Of a stretch of DNA of 64,000 nt, positions 1 through 10,398 are shown in pieces; the stretch's first letter is position 1, and every line of letters begins with the position of its first letter. The position numbers and the translations under genes were made by a program. The stretch lies in NCBI GenBank assembly GCA_036674765.1, contig JARVKI010000068.1, positions 124,001-188,000 of the forward strand, given 5' to 3'. This DNA is from Seiridium cupressi. Its lineage: Eukaryota; Ascomycota; Sordariomycetes; Amphisphaeriales; Sporocadaceae. The notes below the pieces were generated by a model, which made no database searches, was not told the DNA's origin, and saw nothing but the letters and a program-made list of their open reading frames with translations.

Positions 1-725
1 TTCCGGTAGTAGAAACCCTTTCGAGAAGAGTATAAAACATCCCACTCTCCACACGAGCAGGGTTGTGCTGTCACCGTCCCTGTCCCTGTTGTGTCACTCG
101 AGGCGCCATATCGTCAGCCGCTCTTAGTACGACCATACTTTGTAAGGCATGCAAGACAAAAGATCGTCATGGCATTCGCTTCGACTAACTCATATTCGTT
201 ACGCGCCACGTGTGATCATTGGGAAGTGGGTCAATAGATCTCGATAGCGACATTTGGGGCTAGCATCCGAAGTTTATAGTTTATATGCTAAAGGGGGAAA
301 AGGTCCTGCCGCCACAATCTTTCTGGCAGCGCTGTTTCTCTGTCAACGCCTCTTAAGGTTTTTTTCCGTCATCATTATGTGGCAATGACGGCCACTGACA
401 TCACACAACGAGCTTTATACTTGATTTCAATCAGATACCGCACGACATCACAAACCAGACCGTGTGTGAAGAGGGCCATCACTGTGATATTTGCAACAAA
501 ACAAAATATGAAACTAATGACCAGCACAAATCTGTCAGGTACCACGTGCTTGGAGTCCAAACCACATCGTCACAAGCTACTCTACCTAGGCCACATACCT
601 TTGTCGTTGGTATGACGGAGCTGAAGAAAATCTCCAATGTTAGTACATAGCCAACACCGGTGTATGTATGGCTCTCTATCACCATTTGGTTATTTGTACA
701 GCATTTTCAATAAATCGATCTTCCA
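1..725. other. gene-free left edge
   Basis: I find no supportable gene here. The open stretches between 375 and 685 overlap on both strands, are short and resemble no protein I know. The segment contains the 5' flank of the gene starting at 726; nothing else is recognisable. Confidence 0.5.
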
Positions 726-1608
726 ATGCCGTCCACGGCGAGGACCCTCGTGCAGCGAATTAAGGATAAGCTGAGTGGACGCTCGAAAAAGGACAAGGCG
801 CACACAGGGGACAGTCCGCAAAGGAGTAACGGCAGAGCATCTGACCCGACCGTTGGACACGCTGCAAATTCGAATCGAAATGATAGTGCAATTATCAACA
901 AACTAGCAGGAGGATCGAATAACGGCACCGGAAGGGTCGGGAAGACGCCGGAGCCCAGGCAGAATGACAAGAAAATAACAGAGAGGCCGAATAGGGGATC
1001 ATACGATGGCCTTCTCATGAATGAGGAAACACCTGCTCACGACAGCCGACACAATAGCGAGACTGGATCACCAAAAATTCCACGGGTGCCTGTTGGTGCA
1101 AGATCAAATAGAAATTCCACCAAGGTGGAAGAGCAACACGAGCATGACAATACGCAAAGCAAGGATTGGACGACGTCTGATCCAGAGAATGAGGTCAGAC
1201 GGTCTCTCAGCATTGATCTGACAAACACGGTTGACACGGATCAAACCACAACTCATCGTCCAGGTAAGCCTATTCTACCAGTATCGCAAGCAACCGCAGA
1301 ACTAAGCCCCGAGAGCAGCTGTCGTACACGAAACCATCCGACCACACGTTCATGAAATCATCGAAGAGCGGATTCACCGCGACATCCATACTCACGACCA
1401 CTATCATTACATCCAGCCGGTCTACGAGTTGGAACTGTTGCCTGCACGTCACTTCGTTCCAGACCCTGAAGGCCGTTTGGTTGAGGTGTCCGAAAGCGAC
1501 CTTCCGGACTGCACCGGCGCAAACCAGAAGTGGGCCATCAACGAGCTGGAGTACTTTGGTCTGAACCAACCCACGGAAGAGAACCGACTGGTCGGGCAAG
1601 CAGCCTAG
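726..1608 (+). CDS. conserved fungal hypothetical protein with a His-rich C-terminal segment
   Basis: Function unknown. The two-exon model is 726..1263 and 1319..1608, giving 275 codons. The 55-nt intron starts with GTAAGC, ends with GCAG and holds an ACTAAG branch point; joining it gives phase 1 to phase 1 without stops. The first 180 residues are hydrophilic, rich in Ser, Asn, Arg and Lys, and look disordered. The C-terminal 95 residues look folded. They run from an Ala-Val-Val-His stretch through a dense His/Asp segment (HTHDHYHY) to a PARHF motif and an acidic segment. I recall this His-rich/PARHF pattern from uncharacterised Hypocreales proteins, but name no family. No signal peptide or membrane segment is visible. 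Confidence is good that it is a gene and low on its role. Confidence 0.72.
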
Positions 1609-2798
1609 GGAATGATGATTATTGAACGTTTTTGAAGTTATGGAGATACAAAGTCATTCTTGGCTCTGCAAACTAAACATGTCTTTTACCCTCTCGGAAG
1701 AATCGTCGGAGCTTCTTCATTTGTCTCTACGATCTGATTGAATTGTACAACTTACTGTTCGAGCAAACTGGGTCAGATAGGCGAAAGGCATGGTACATTA
1801 CTTAAGTTTTTTTAATTAGCCATTATGTATTAGTTCGTTCTGCACTGGGGAACAATTACCATTTCATATATATGACATTATATAGTAAATGAAATGAACA
1901 ACTACGCCCTAAAGGAGGAATAAAAACTATACAATGCCAGAATTTGTTATACCGCAGTACCAACTCAACAGTTGTGAAGGTTATGGATTGCAGTGGTCGC
2001 TAGGTGGAAAGAGCCCAGGGATATAGTTGTATACGATATTTTCGAACATTTTATAGAAGTTCTCGTAATAAACAAGCGCTACCAATATAGCGTTCAAAAT
2101 AGGTTCATGTATAATGCTGAACCAAATTTTCTCATTTCAATCAATAAACATCATCACGCTTAAAGATATGAACTATTAGGGAAACAGGCTGATTGGGCTG
2201 AGACTGACGTCGGCAGGACGCATTATATTCCCAGGTTGTTCTTATCGTATCATACCATAATCAAGTCCTATGCCCGGCCAATGCGGCTGCCCACCTGAGC
2301 TCCCAGTTAATAGAATCTTTCACAATTCATGATGTCTGTCATAGTCCGCTGCTGTATACATAGCCATACGCGTTCAGTCTTCTGAAACCTCTTGTGAGAC
2401 TAAACCTGGCTTGCTTCCTGCCTCAATACTGACTGCGTCTTCGTTTTGGGTTTGTATCTCTCTTCGATATCTCCCGAAATCACTTCTGCTACCACTGACC
2501 GATGACGAAAGTTCATTGCGCAAAAAGTAATCAGGTTGACATGTCCCCTTGTCTTCAACGGAGTTTCCGCGTCACAGAACCGACACGACCACCAATTAGG
2601 ATCCATTCACCAACATAATTCTTTGAAACTGGCAAATGATATATAGGTACATAGTTTACCCAGCCATGCACTTATCCCAAAGCCCATATGACACACCCTG
2701 ATCGTCACAACCCTAGAAATACACAGACAGCCAGCACATCTGCAAAGACAACTCAGAGCTGTATTCCCTGTCTTGTCAAAGGATGTCGCTACGCCGAC
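1609..2798. other. AT-rich intergenic region
   Basis: About 1.2 kb of AT-rich sequence with many stops in all frames. A 68-codon open stretch on the minus strand (2400-2606) has no recognisable motif and I do not call it. No RNA gene or repeat is evident. Confidence 0.45.
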
Positions 2799-3081
2799 TT
2801 ATCGAATGGTCTTTCCATTGATCTTCGAGCCATCTGGATCGACCTCAAAGTACTTCCCTAGCCAGTGCTCCTTTTTTCCCCTTCGGATCCTTGCTGAAGG
2901 CGCTATCAGCATCACTGTCGAGCTGTGTATAGTTCTTGTCGCTCTTGCCGCGCGATTTACCAAGGATATTGTGTCGCCACAGCCTGTCGTTCCTGGATAC
3001 TTTATGCGTCTCGGGCATCTCTGCATGCGACGCTTCATTTTCCGCGACGACTCTGATGTTGGGGGATGCGTTGGAACTCAT
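2799..3081 (-). pseudogene. small hypothetical protein, apparently frameshifted in a GGGGAAAAAAGG run
   Basis: An ATG at 3081 opens a hydrophilic frame that starts MSSNASPNIRV and contains a basic WRHNILG stretch. That frame stops at 2845, shortly after a run of four G and six A on the coding strand (about 2866-2878). The frame one base over continues from that run as a protein-like sequence (EHWLGKYFEVDPDG) and stops at 2799. A single-base loss in the run would join the two into one protein of about 90 residues. Either the locus is a young pseudogene or the run is mis-sequenced. The protein has no domain I recognise. The alternative is that the 78-residue product ending at 2845 is the real one. 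Confidence 0.4.
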
Positions 3082-3916
3082 GGTGTCTGGATGATCAAGC
3101 TCGCAGTATCGTGCTACTGTGTGGTGTGTGAGTGTGTCTGTAGGCGTATCAAGGGATAGTTGCGTCTTGGCAGCGAGAATAGAGGGAAAATGGGCCAGGT
3201 GCTCTCGTGGCGCTTACCATTTGTGGATGTTTTTGGCGGCATCGAAATCGACGTTTGGGGCGAGTATTACCTTATACGTCGCAGCTCGGAGGGTCGTTCT
3301 GCATCTTCTTCTGCTGGCCGCCGTTGCGTTTACGATAATAAACAAGCTTCTTCAAATCCTTTTTTTGTTAAATATTTTAAAAGAAAACCTCGCATGCATA
3401 AATTAAACCGTAAAAGCCTCTTCGGTTACGCCGCCCGAATTAGAAATATAGAAAAAATAATGGATCTTCAAAATACCATATCACAGCCGATCTCTGGCTC
3501 GATTGCTATGGATCTGTACAAACGGGACACGTTGCAGTGCCATAGTTATGTTCATAAACTCCACAGTGTATCGCCGTGTGCTCATATGCAGTTGAACCAG
3601 CGCGGTAATGATATCACCGTCCAGACCGTCCGCTAGATACTCAGTAGTTAGTCACTAAATAGTGCCGGTATCGCTCATACCACCAAACACTACACCGATT
3701 GAGCCCAAGCTGGAAGATTTCCCTACGGCGGGCTCTCCAGGACCTGGTTATTGTTTGTATATGCGGTCAGTATCCCGACCCAGCACGGTGACGCCGCCCC
3801 TGGCATAAATCTAGGCAGCCTGGAGTTAACACAGGAATATTACTTTTGTTGTTGAAGTCTCTTAAAGCGGATGTCGAACCGACGGCCATCTTCGCGAATA
3901 TTTCAATTTATGCTGT
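3082..3916. other. intergenic region 3' of the MFS gene
   Basis: Contains an AT-rich part (3350-3480) and overlapping open stretches on the plus strand without recognisable protein features. No gene is supported. Confidence 0.4.
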
Positions 3917-5820
3917 CTAGCTAGATCTCATTTTCTGCTTGGTCTTGTGCTCTTGGTTCAAAGTGTATGCCTTTATGAATCCACTTGATATTAGGCCGAT
4001 ACCACTGACCACAGTAATGAGTAACCAGATCACATGCAGTCCATCTGAATACGCCTGTATCAAATCGGTTTTGTCCAGGCCGGGTTCCATTTCTTTTATA
4101 ACATTGACTAGTGATGTAGCATCTCTGCTATACTCACTAGCGTGAACTGCAAATGCAGGGTATTTGAACAATTCTTGCCGGAGCTGGTTTTGGAATGCCA
4201 CCCCACTTATGGCCACACCGATCGACTGTCCGAAAACTCGAAGAAAGGAGAAAAAGCCTGCTGCATGACCAGAATCTTCTGGACGGCATGCCGCTTGAAT
4301 GCCTAGGCCCATCGACGGAAAAAGAATGCCCGTACCTGCCGAGACAACGACATTTAGGAATATCCAGCTAGCAACTGAGGTGTTTGGTCCCAGAAGGAAG
4401 AGGAGGCCTGCGCCGAAGGTCGTCATGAACCATCCAACCTAAAGCGTCCAACGATATTGTCCTGTTGCAGTGCAAATGAAGGCGGCGAGTACGGATACCG
4501 GGGCCACTAGACCAGTCTCTGGCAGGAGAGCCACGCCGGCGATCATTGGAGAATACCCTTTGATAGCTTCATAGTACAAGGGTAGAAAATATAGAAGGGA
4601 CCAAAGCACTATTCCGTGAAGAACAGTTTCGATATACATGATATTCAGTGTCATGTTGCTGAAGATACTGAAACGTATGATCGGCTCAACCGTCCCAGCA
4701 CCAGTTTGGCTAACGGGATGAAACACCCTGCGAGTAATTCTCCATTCGAACAGCACAAAGCTGACAATACCTGCGACTCCCAGCAGTAGAGGAAAGAGGG
4801 TGCGCCATGAGTCCCATGGAAACATGACACCACCTTACACAGAGTGTTAGCACATCCACTCCCAGGAAGGATTCTACCCACCCCATGTGATTGGTAATAG
4901 GAAGGATACAGTCGATGCGACGAAAATAGCTGAGCCTATCCAATCAAAGAGTCCGATCTTGGTCAAGAGCTTATCGGGAAGTCTGTTGAGTTTGAGGAAG
5001 AATGCGATGGCCACAGATCCTAAGCCGAGGATAGGTAGGTTGATCCAAAATATCCATTGCCAAGAGACGTATTGCGCAAAAGCCCCGCCTATCAATGGAC
5101 CAGCAACAGAGCCGAGAGCCCACATGGAACCCAGGTATCCGAACCATGCTGGATAGCGCCGTACGGCTATCGTTAGTCCCTTTAACACGGATGATGGGAC
5201 ATATCGTACGACTTACTTCCCCGAGATGCAAGTGGAACGAGGTCCGTGACGATGATCTCACCCAGTGCTAGTATCCCCCCACCACCAATACCTTGGATAG
5301 ACCTGCCAACAAGACTAGCAGGATATCAGCAAGATTCCTCGATTAATGACTATACGTACATCATTGTGAAGGTCACGGCAAGTGCAGCGATGAGTGAGCC
5401 GACAGCAAAGAAGAGTGAAGACACCATGATCAAACTCTTCCTTCCGAAAACATGGCTCAGTCCCGATATAACTGGCTGGAATACCGCTGAAGTAAGCAGG
5501 AACGAGGTTCCTGACCAGAAGCTTTCGATAGCCGTGCCATGAAGCTGGTCTGTAAGCAGTGGTAACGCGATGCTCAAAGATGTCGCATCGAGGGCTGCTG
5601 CAAGCGTTATGATACAGATGGATATGAAGGCGAGCAGAAAGTTGCGTGAGGGTTTGAATGCGACCTGTGCCGGAACGGACAAGGAGCCTTCAGGTTGGTT
5701 GAGAGCATCGGCATCCAATGTGGTGTTCGCAACTTGCTCCTCTTTCAAAGGCATGTCGAGAGCAGCGCGTACCAAGAAAATACTTGCAATCGTCGAGTCC
5801 GGCTTGACAACTGGAGACAA
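3917..5820 (-). pseudogene. MFS drug:H+ antiporter-type efflux pump, interrupted by an in-frame TAG
   Basis: Exons (minus strand) are 5360..5820, 5217..5314, 4882..5166 and 3917..4833; introns are 45, 50 and 48 nt with good branch points. The joined frame has 587 codons, the usual size of 14-helix DHA-type fungal exporters. Visible hallmarks are a polar N-terminus, LSHVFGRKSL after the second helix, GRSIQGIGGGG and the antiporter motif [12 protein letters not shown]. Such pumps export metabolites and often sit in biosynthetic clusters, which fits its place beside the PKS genes. The frame is broken by TAG at 4441-4439 (codon 413), exactly where relatives usually have Trp after the TGxYRW segment; the same frame then runs on to a normal C-terminus. 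Removing a 60-nt GT-AG segment ending at the TAG would restore the frame but delete a conserved helix. Met at 5820 or 5754 could be the start. Divergent from the SDR at 6860. Confidence 0.8.
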
Positions 5821-6859
5821 AAGATTGTGTTATCGACGACTACAAGGGCTGTGACAAAAGTTCACAATGCAACGAATATTGATTTGCTACATCCATGTCA
5901 AGATAGTTCCTAGAAGTTGTCTGATAACTAGCTAGGGTCTACCTTGCCAAGTAAACGATTAGGCTTCTATTCAAGCCTAGCAATGCCGGCCCATTAGACA
6001 TACCATAGTGCGAAGAACTCTCCGTGATGATTAGTGTGTAATGAAATCTCTTGGCAATCTCGGAGTCTACCATGGTGCCAAATTCCATGCAAGGTCATGC
6101 CGATCTAGCGGTCGATCAAGCTACGGAGCTACAGGGGTTCAAAACTGGAACAACAGCGGGTCCACAATTCATCCATTTGAGACCGTAGAAGCTGCACAGT
6201 GATGCTCGGAGGAATTATCAGACCGGCCGAGAGCTCTGTTCTAAACATTACCGCATGTCTGTGGGGGTCGCTATGCTCTGAGCTAATGTTGTGCGACAGG
6301 AACGCGAGTCCCCAATTGATCTCCGATCGGGCGAAAGCGTGCTACCGGCCGAGCCAATTACAAGAGTGATTACACAATATGTAGGAGTATGGATCGAATC
6401 TTGAGGAAGTACCTCAGGAGACCTTCCTCAGTATGTTGGAGCTTAGAGGTACGTGCATTGTACAAAAGATTCCAAGAAGAAAACAAGAGGCTTGAGGTAG
6501 AATGCTAACAACCACTGCGTAGCGGAATACAGTAGACCTTGCTTTTGTCGACTTTCTGGTCGTCAATAAGGGTTTGTCCAAGCTTGACAGTCAACATTGA
6601 CATCGAGAGTAATCGAATTAAAGCAGGTTGGCCGGGCGAATCCTTTGCTTTATGTGCTATCAAGAGCGGTAGTACATGTGAAGGGATTTTGGCTGTAATT
6701 ACACCTGAGCCGTCATGCAATTCCCCCGAATTCCATTGCTACTGCTGTCTCCAAGGTCGCGTTCCTAACAACATAAGTCTTTTACTCAGATCTCCAGCCC
6801 AACTTCAGTGGAAGCTTCTCTCGTTCCAACCCTGCAGTCATCTTGCGTCTATCTGCAGC
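5821..6859. promoter_or_regulatory. shared divergent promoter region, MFS pump / SDR
   Basis: A 1.04-kb spacer between two divergently read cluster genes, so probably a bidirectional promoter. I searched for the TOXE-box consensus ATCTCNCGNA by eye on both strands and did not find it. No other convincing operator was seen. Confidence 0.35.
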
Positions 6860-7711
6860 ATGTCAGCAAACACAAAGACGAAAGTCCTCATCACTGGCTG
6901 TTCTGATGGCGGTATGGGTGCAGCCCTTGCTGCTGCATTCCACCGCGCTGGGTTACACGTATATGCGACGGCACGAAACCCAGGGAAAATGACCCACCTG
7001 GGATCTCTGGGCATTGAGACTCTGGAACTAGACGTACAGTCGCAAGCATCTATTGATTCTTGTATCAATAGGCTGTCTGGTCTCGATAGATTGGTCAACA
7101 ACGCTGGCAGCCAATTCCTTATGCCTATAGTCGATACGGATATCAAGAAAGCCAAGGATCTATTCGACCTCAATGTCTGGTCTCACATCGCTGTAACGCA
7201 AGCCTTCTTGCCCCTACTCCTCGAATCGCCCAAGGCCTTGATTGTCAACCAAACGTCCGTCGGCGCAGTCACTACGCTACCTTTCCAGGCTGTCTACAAC
7301 GCTTCCAAGGCCGCTCTAGCCATGTTTTCCGATTCACTACGCCTAGAGTTGGAGGCGTTTGGCATCAAAGTAGTGGACCTTCGGACCGGCGTCGTAAAGA
7401 CCAATTTGATCAAAAACGTCCAAGGCCCATCTGCAACCTTACCCAAAGGCTCCATATACGAGCCCGCAAAGGAAGCGGTGGAGAAGGCATTACGGCAAGA
7501 TGGGTTTGAGGGTCAGGGCATGCCTGCTGAGGAATGGGCCAGATTGACGGTTCAAGATCTTCTCAAGAAGAATCCGCCAGCAGTCATTTGGAGAGGAGAA
7601 TCAGCTTGGCTGACACGCCTTGCAGCAATACTGCCATTTGGTATGTTTGATGGGATGATCAAGAAGATGACGGGGCTAGATGTTGTTGAAAAAGCTGTAC
7701 GAAAGCATTGA
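6860..7711 (+). CDS. short-chain dehydrogenase/reductase, AYR1-like
   Basis: NAD(P)H-dependent oxidoreductase of the classical SDR family, 283 residues, single exon. The ATG at 6860 is chosen because the nucleotide-binding strand begins seven residues later; the frame is open upstream but that part is not SDR-like. Motifs seen are TGCSDGGMG (cofactor binding), NNAG, the catalytic Ser in NQTSVGA and YNASK (Tyr and Lys of the active site). The TGCSxGG signature is typical of the 1-acyl-DHAP reductase-like group often recruited to polyketide clusters. Inferred role: reduction of a keto group, or oxidation of an alcohol, on the cluster product. It is intact, unlike several neighbours. Confidence 0.9.
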   Translation: MSANTKTKVLITGCSDGGMGAALAAAFHRAGLHVYATARNPGKMTHLGSLGIETLELDVQSQASIDSCINRLSGLDRLVNNAGSQFLMPIVDTDIKKAKDLFDLNVWSHIAVTQAFLPLLLESPKALIVNQTSVGAVTTLPFQAVYNASKAALAMFSDSLRLELEAFGIKVVDLRTGVVKTNLIKNVQGPSATLPKGSIYEPAKEAVEKALRQDGFEGQGMPAEEWARLTVQDLLKKNPPAVIWRGESAWLTRLAAILPFGMFDGMIKKMTGLDVVEKAVRKH

Positions 7712-9058
7712 TCTCTAGTGTTATGGTTGCGAGGTCGTTGCCATTGCGCTGCTGTATGTAAGAGTCACCATAAACACGATTTACCACTTGGGACCTAAGG
7801 TTGTATATGCCAAGAAATCTTTCGAAAGAAAGTCGCTTCCCATAATGGAAATAGCCTTGTTCATTCTTAGTGTTCACAAGTGGTGAGCTCATTCTTCTGG
7901 AACGAGAATCCCCCATTCCTTGGGGTGGATGAGTCCAATTGCGAGGAACAGCGACAATCCTACCCTGCAACCCACAGGCGCCGGCCCCTAAAATTTACCT
8001 CGGGTTGAGGAGGGACCCGATCCTTTAAAAGGGCTGAACGGGCCGAATGGTCTGGTTAGGGAAGACATGGGCTGCTATCTCCTCAAGACCAGAACTACCG
8101 TAGATACCTGGGTATCCAAAGCTGCGATAGCCATTCAGCAGATTAATTCGACGCACTTCCTGCAAGAGTTGGAGAATTTTGGACATTTGAACGAATGGAA
8201 TTGTGTTTATATCCCTACCATGCATGTCCCTTTTAAGTCCAGCCTCAAGGACTGCAAGTCGCATCGCAATATTGAATCCTGCTGACGAGCGAATCCTGCT
8301 AACGCGGGAATAATGTAAGCAAGGTACTAAAGCCGTGTTTCCTCGTGTCGTACATTAGCCTAGAGTCGGTGAGATTTGTGTAACTGAAACAGATCGTATG
8401 AGGGCCAAAGAAAGCGATATGATAAGCGTGGATTTCCTAAGCTCTCCCGCGGCAGCGGCGGCGGGAGTAGGGATGATCCCTTAAATCAATCACATTAACC
8501 AATCAACCAAAGACCATGGTTTTTGATTGGTTGATAGGATCTGATTTATTGCTACGCCGTGACTTAGCTGGTTAGCCAGATCAGCCAAGTTTTTGGTTTT
8601 TGATTGCTGGATACCTAGGCTATCAACCTTAATTGGTCTACTCCTAAGCGGGAGGAAGTCTATGTATCTAAAGGTGGGGGCTTGCTGACAGCTGGCTCCA
8701 CAACCTAACTGCGTGGACGCCCCTCGTGTATCGTACCAAATTCATAATCTCCCACTGTCGCGGAAGGAGCTGAAGAATCCATGCTTTTTACAACACTTTA
8801 TTTTAACCCCTAACCTTTTCTTTTAACCTTGAAATAATTTATTAATTAAACTTGTTAAAATATAACTCTTGTTTTTTATATATATAAGTTCTGTTTTATA
8901 TTATTTAAAATTTATATAAAAGTATATTTTCATAATCAAGTTTAACAATAGCAGAACTTAAAGACATATAGTCGCCAAGGCCCGATCAACACTGAATAAG
9001 TCGAACATTTTTTATAGACGATCAGTCAGATTCATATATCTACCTTGCTAAGTGGATC
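7712..9058. other. intergenic region with inverted repeats and an AT-rich block
   Basis: Three things are visible. First, a minus-strand open stretch (8025-8264) has protein-like composition but no recognisable ends and may be a gene relic. Second, AACCAATCA near 8497 is repeated in inverse orientation (TGATTGGTT) near 8524 around a CCATGG centre. Third, 8790-8960 is extremely AT-rich, with TATATATA and long T/A runs, unlike flanking DNA; this suggests a decayed transposon or RIP-affected relic. The 3' part is the promoter of the regulator gene. Confidence 0.45.
8497..8532. repeat. imperfect inverted repeat (AACCAATCA ... TGATTGGTT)
   Basis: Nine-base perfect arms flank a centre that is itself partly palindromic around CCATGG. 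The surroundings repeat TTTTTGATTG twice (8520s and 8590s). It may be the remnant of a small inverted-repeat element next to the AT-rich block. No target-site duplication could be assigned. Confidence 0.45.
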
Positions 9059-10013
9059 ATGAACCACGATATCGACGGGGACGCAATTCAGCGCCGACGA
9101 CTCCGGAACCGTGAAGCACAACGCAGATTTCGTGGTAAGTGCACCATGTCGGTGGCATTATTCCGAGTTGGCCACTCTGCCTCTGCTTAGCTACTCTGCC
9201 ACTGATGATTTCTCGTACGCTCCAAAGAAAAGAGGCGTACGCAAAATCCCCCGAACCACGAAAACCTTCCAGCCGAGCCAAATGCGCCCACTTTCCCCCA
9301 CGGGCCTCGTGCGGAAAAAGCGACACTGTATGGGTTCATCCCCGAACTTCCTATCGAGTACGATGGCGAATGGCCAGAGGATTTGGATCTTCAAAATGCC
9401 GATGATATTACTGTCGATTCTGATGCAATCGAGCAGCATATGATTTGCCCTACGTACGGTCATCCTTCGCCTACCACAACATCCATGTCGCCAGAAAAGT
9501 CCAGCAATCGTTGACGAGGCCCCTTCTGCAACCTCGTCGAAAAGACCAGACGCGACCGAGGAGGATGTGACTGCGAATAACCAACCGACAAACTGGCTGA
9601 GTCCGATTCGCATGGCGGCACAGAAGGGCAACGACAGAATAGTCCGCATGCTAGCTCAACGTGGCATCGATTGCAATGTAAAGGACAGCCACGGCTTGAC
9701 ACCTATCATGTACGCTGTCATTGGTGGTCATGAAGACGTGGTGCGATCGCTCATCTCCCAGCATGCTCACATTAGCCCTACAAATTGCAACGGTCGGCGG
9801 AAACCGTCGGCGCTGCATTTGGCAGTGTCGCATCGCCACGAGACTATCCTGGGGATGCTTTTAGATTATTGCTCGCAGGATAGTGAACTGATAGACTGTT
9901 ACGATGACCAATGGAGAGCTCCTCTGCATCTGGCAATACATCTAGATTTTGAAGCCGGTGTCTTGGCATTGTTGCAACACGGCGCAGATCCACGGCGGAA
10001 GACTTTGGGATAG
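9059..10013 (+). CDS. basic-region/ankyrin (bANK, TOXE-type) transcription factor
   Basis: Probable pathway-specific regulator. Exons are 9059..9134, 9228..9453 and 9500..10013, giving 271 residues. The first splice restores one continuous basic region (RRRLRNREAQRRFR followed by EKRRTQN), a bZIP-type DNA-binding signature without a heptad-leucine zipper after it. Residues about 100-271 hold ankyrin repeats (LSPIRMAAQKGN, GLTPIMYAVIGGHEDVV, SALHLAVSHRHE, APLHLAIHLDF). Basic region plus ankyrins with no zipper is the architecture of TOXE, activator of the HC-toxin cluster, and of related fungal cluster regulators. The 46-nt second intron lacks an ideal branch point and is less certain. The stop is TAG at 10011; the same frame continues past it with another ankyrin-like stretch (YLNVVKLLLDR), so the protein may be prematurely ended. 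Confidence 0.8.
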
Positions 10014-10398
10014 AACTCAACATACGACCAAGATCAAAGATGCAGCTACCTCAACGTAGTCAAGTTGCTTTTAGACAGAATAAATGTTCCTGTAATTTTG
10101 TGCAAATCAAGATTCGTCACCCATAAATTCTGCTCCCCTATACCACGTCGTAAAACCCAGAAGCTCTGCGTTTCAATGGCTTTGTGTAAATTCTCTCACT
10201 ACGAAAAATAGCAGGAAAATTCCAGGTGTCTTCTATGATTAAACAAATTACAAAGCGCGCGATCGGACAGCGGCAACAATGGGGACTGGAAAGTTCGGGG
10301 CTTTTCATTTCAACATCTGCATTGTTACACAGCAGCGATCATGCAGAGATGTATCAAAACTGTCACCTAGTAACCTCGACACTACACCACTTTAGATC
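10014..10398. other. convergent 3' spacer with residual ankyrin coding
   Basis: Lies between the 3' ends of the regulator and the P450. The first 150 bases stay in the regulator's frame and still encode an ankyrin-like helix pair before the next stop. The rest shows nothing recognisable. Confidence 0.45.

Noticed and set aside
2773..3636. Plus-strand open frames of 128 and 158 codons
   Set aside because: The first is opposite the better small minus-strand gene; the second runs through AT-rich DNA with no protein-like pattern.
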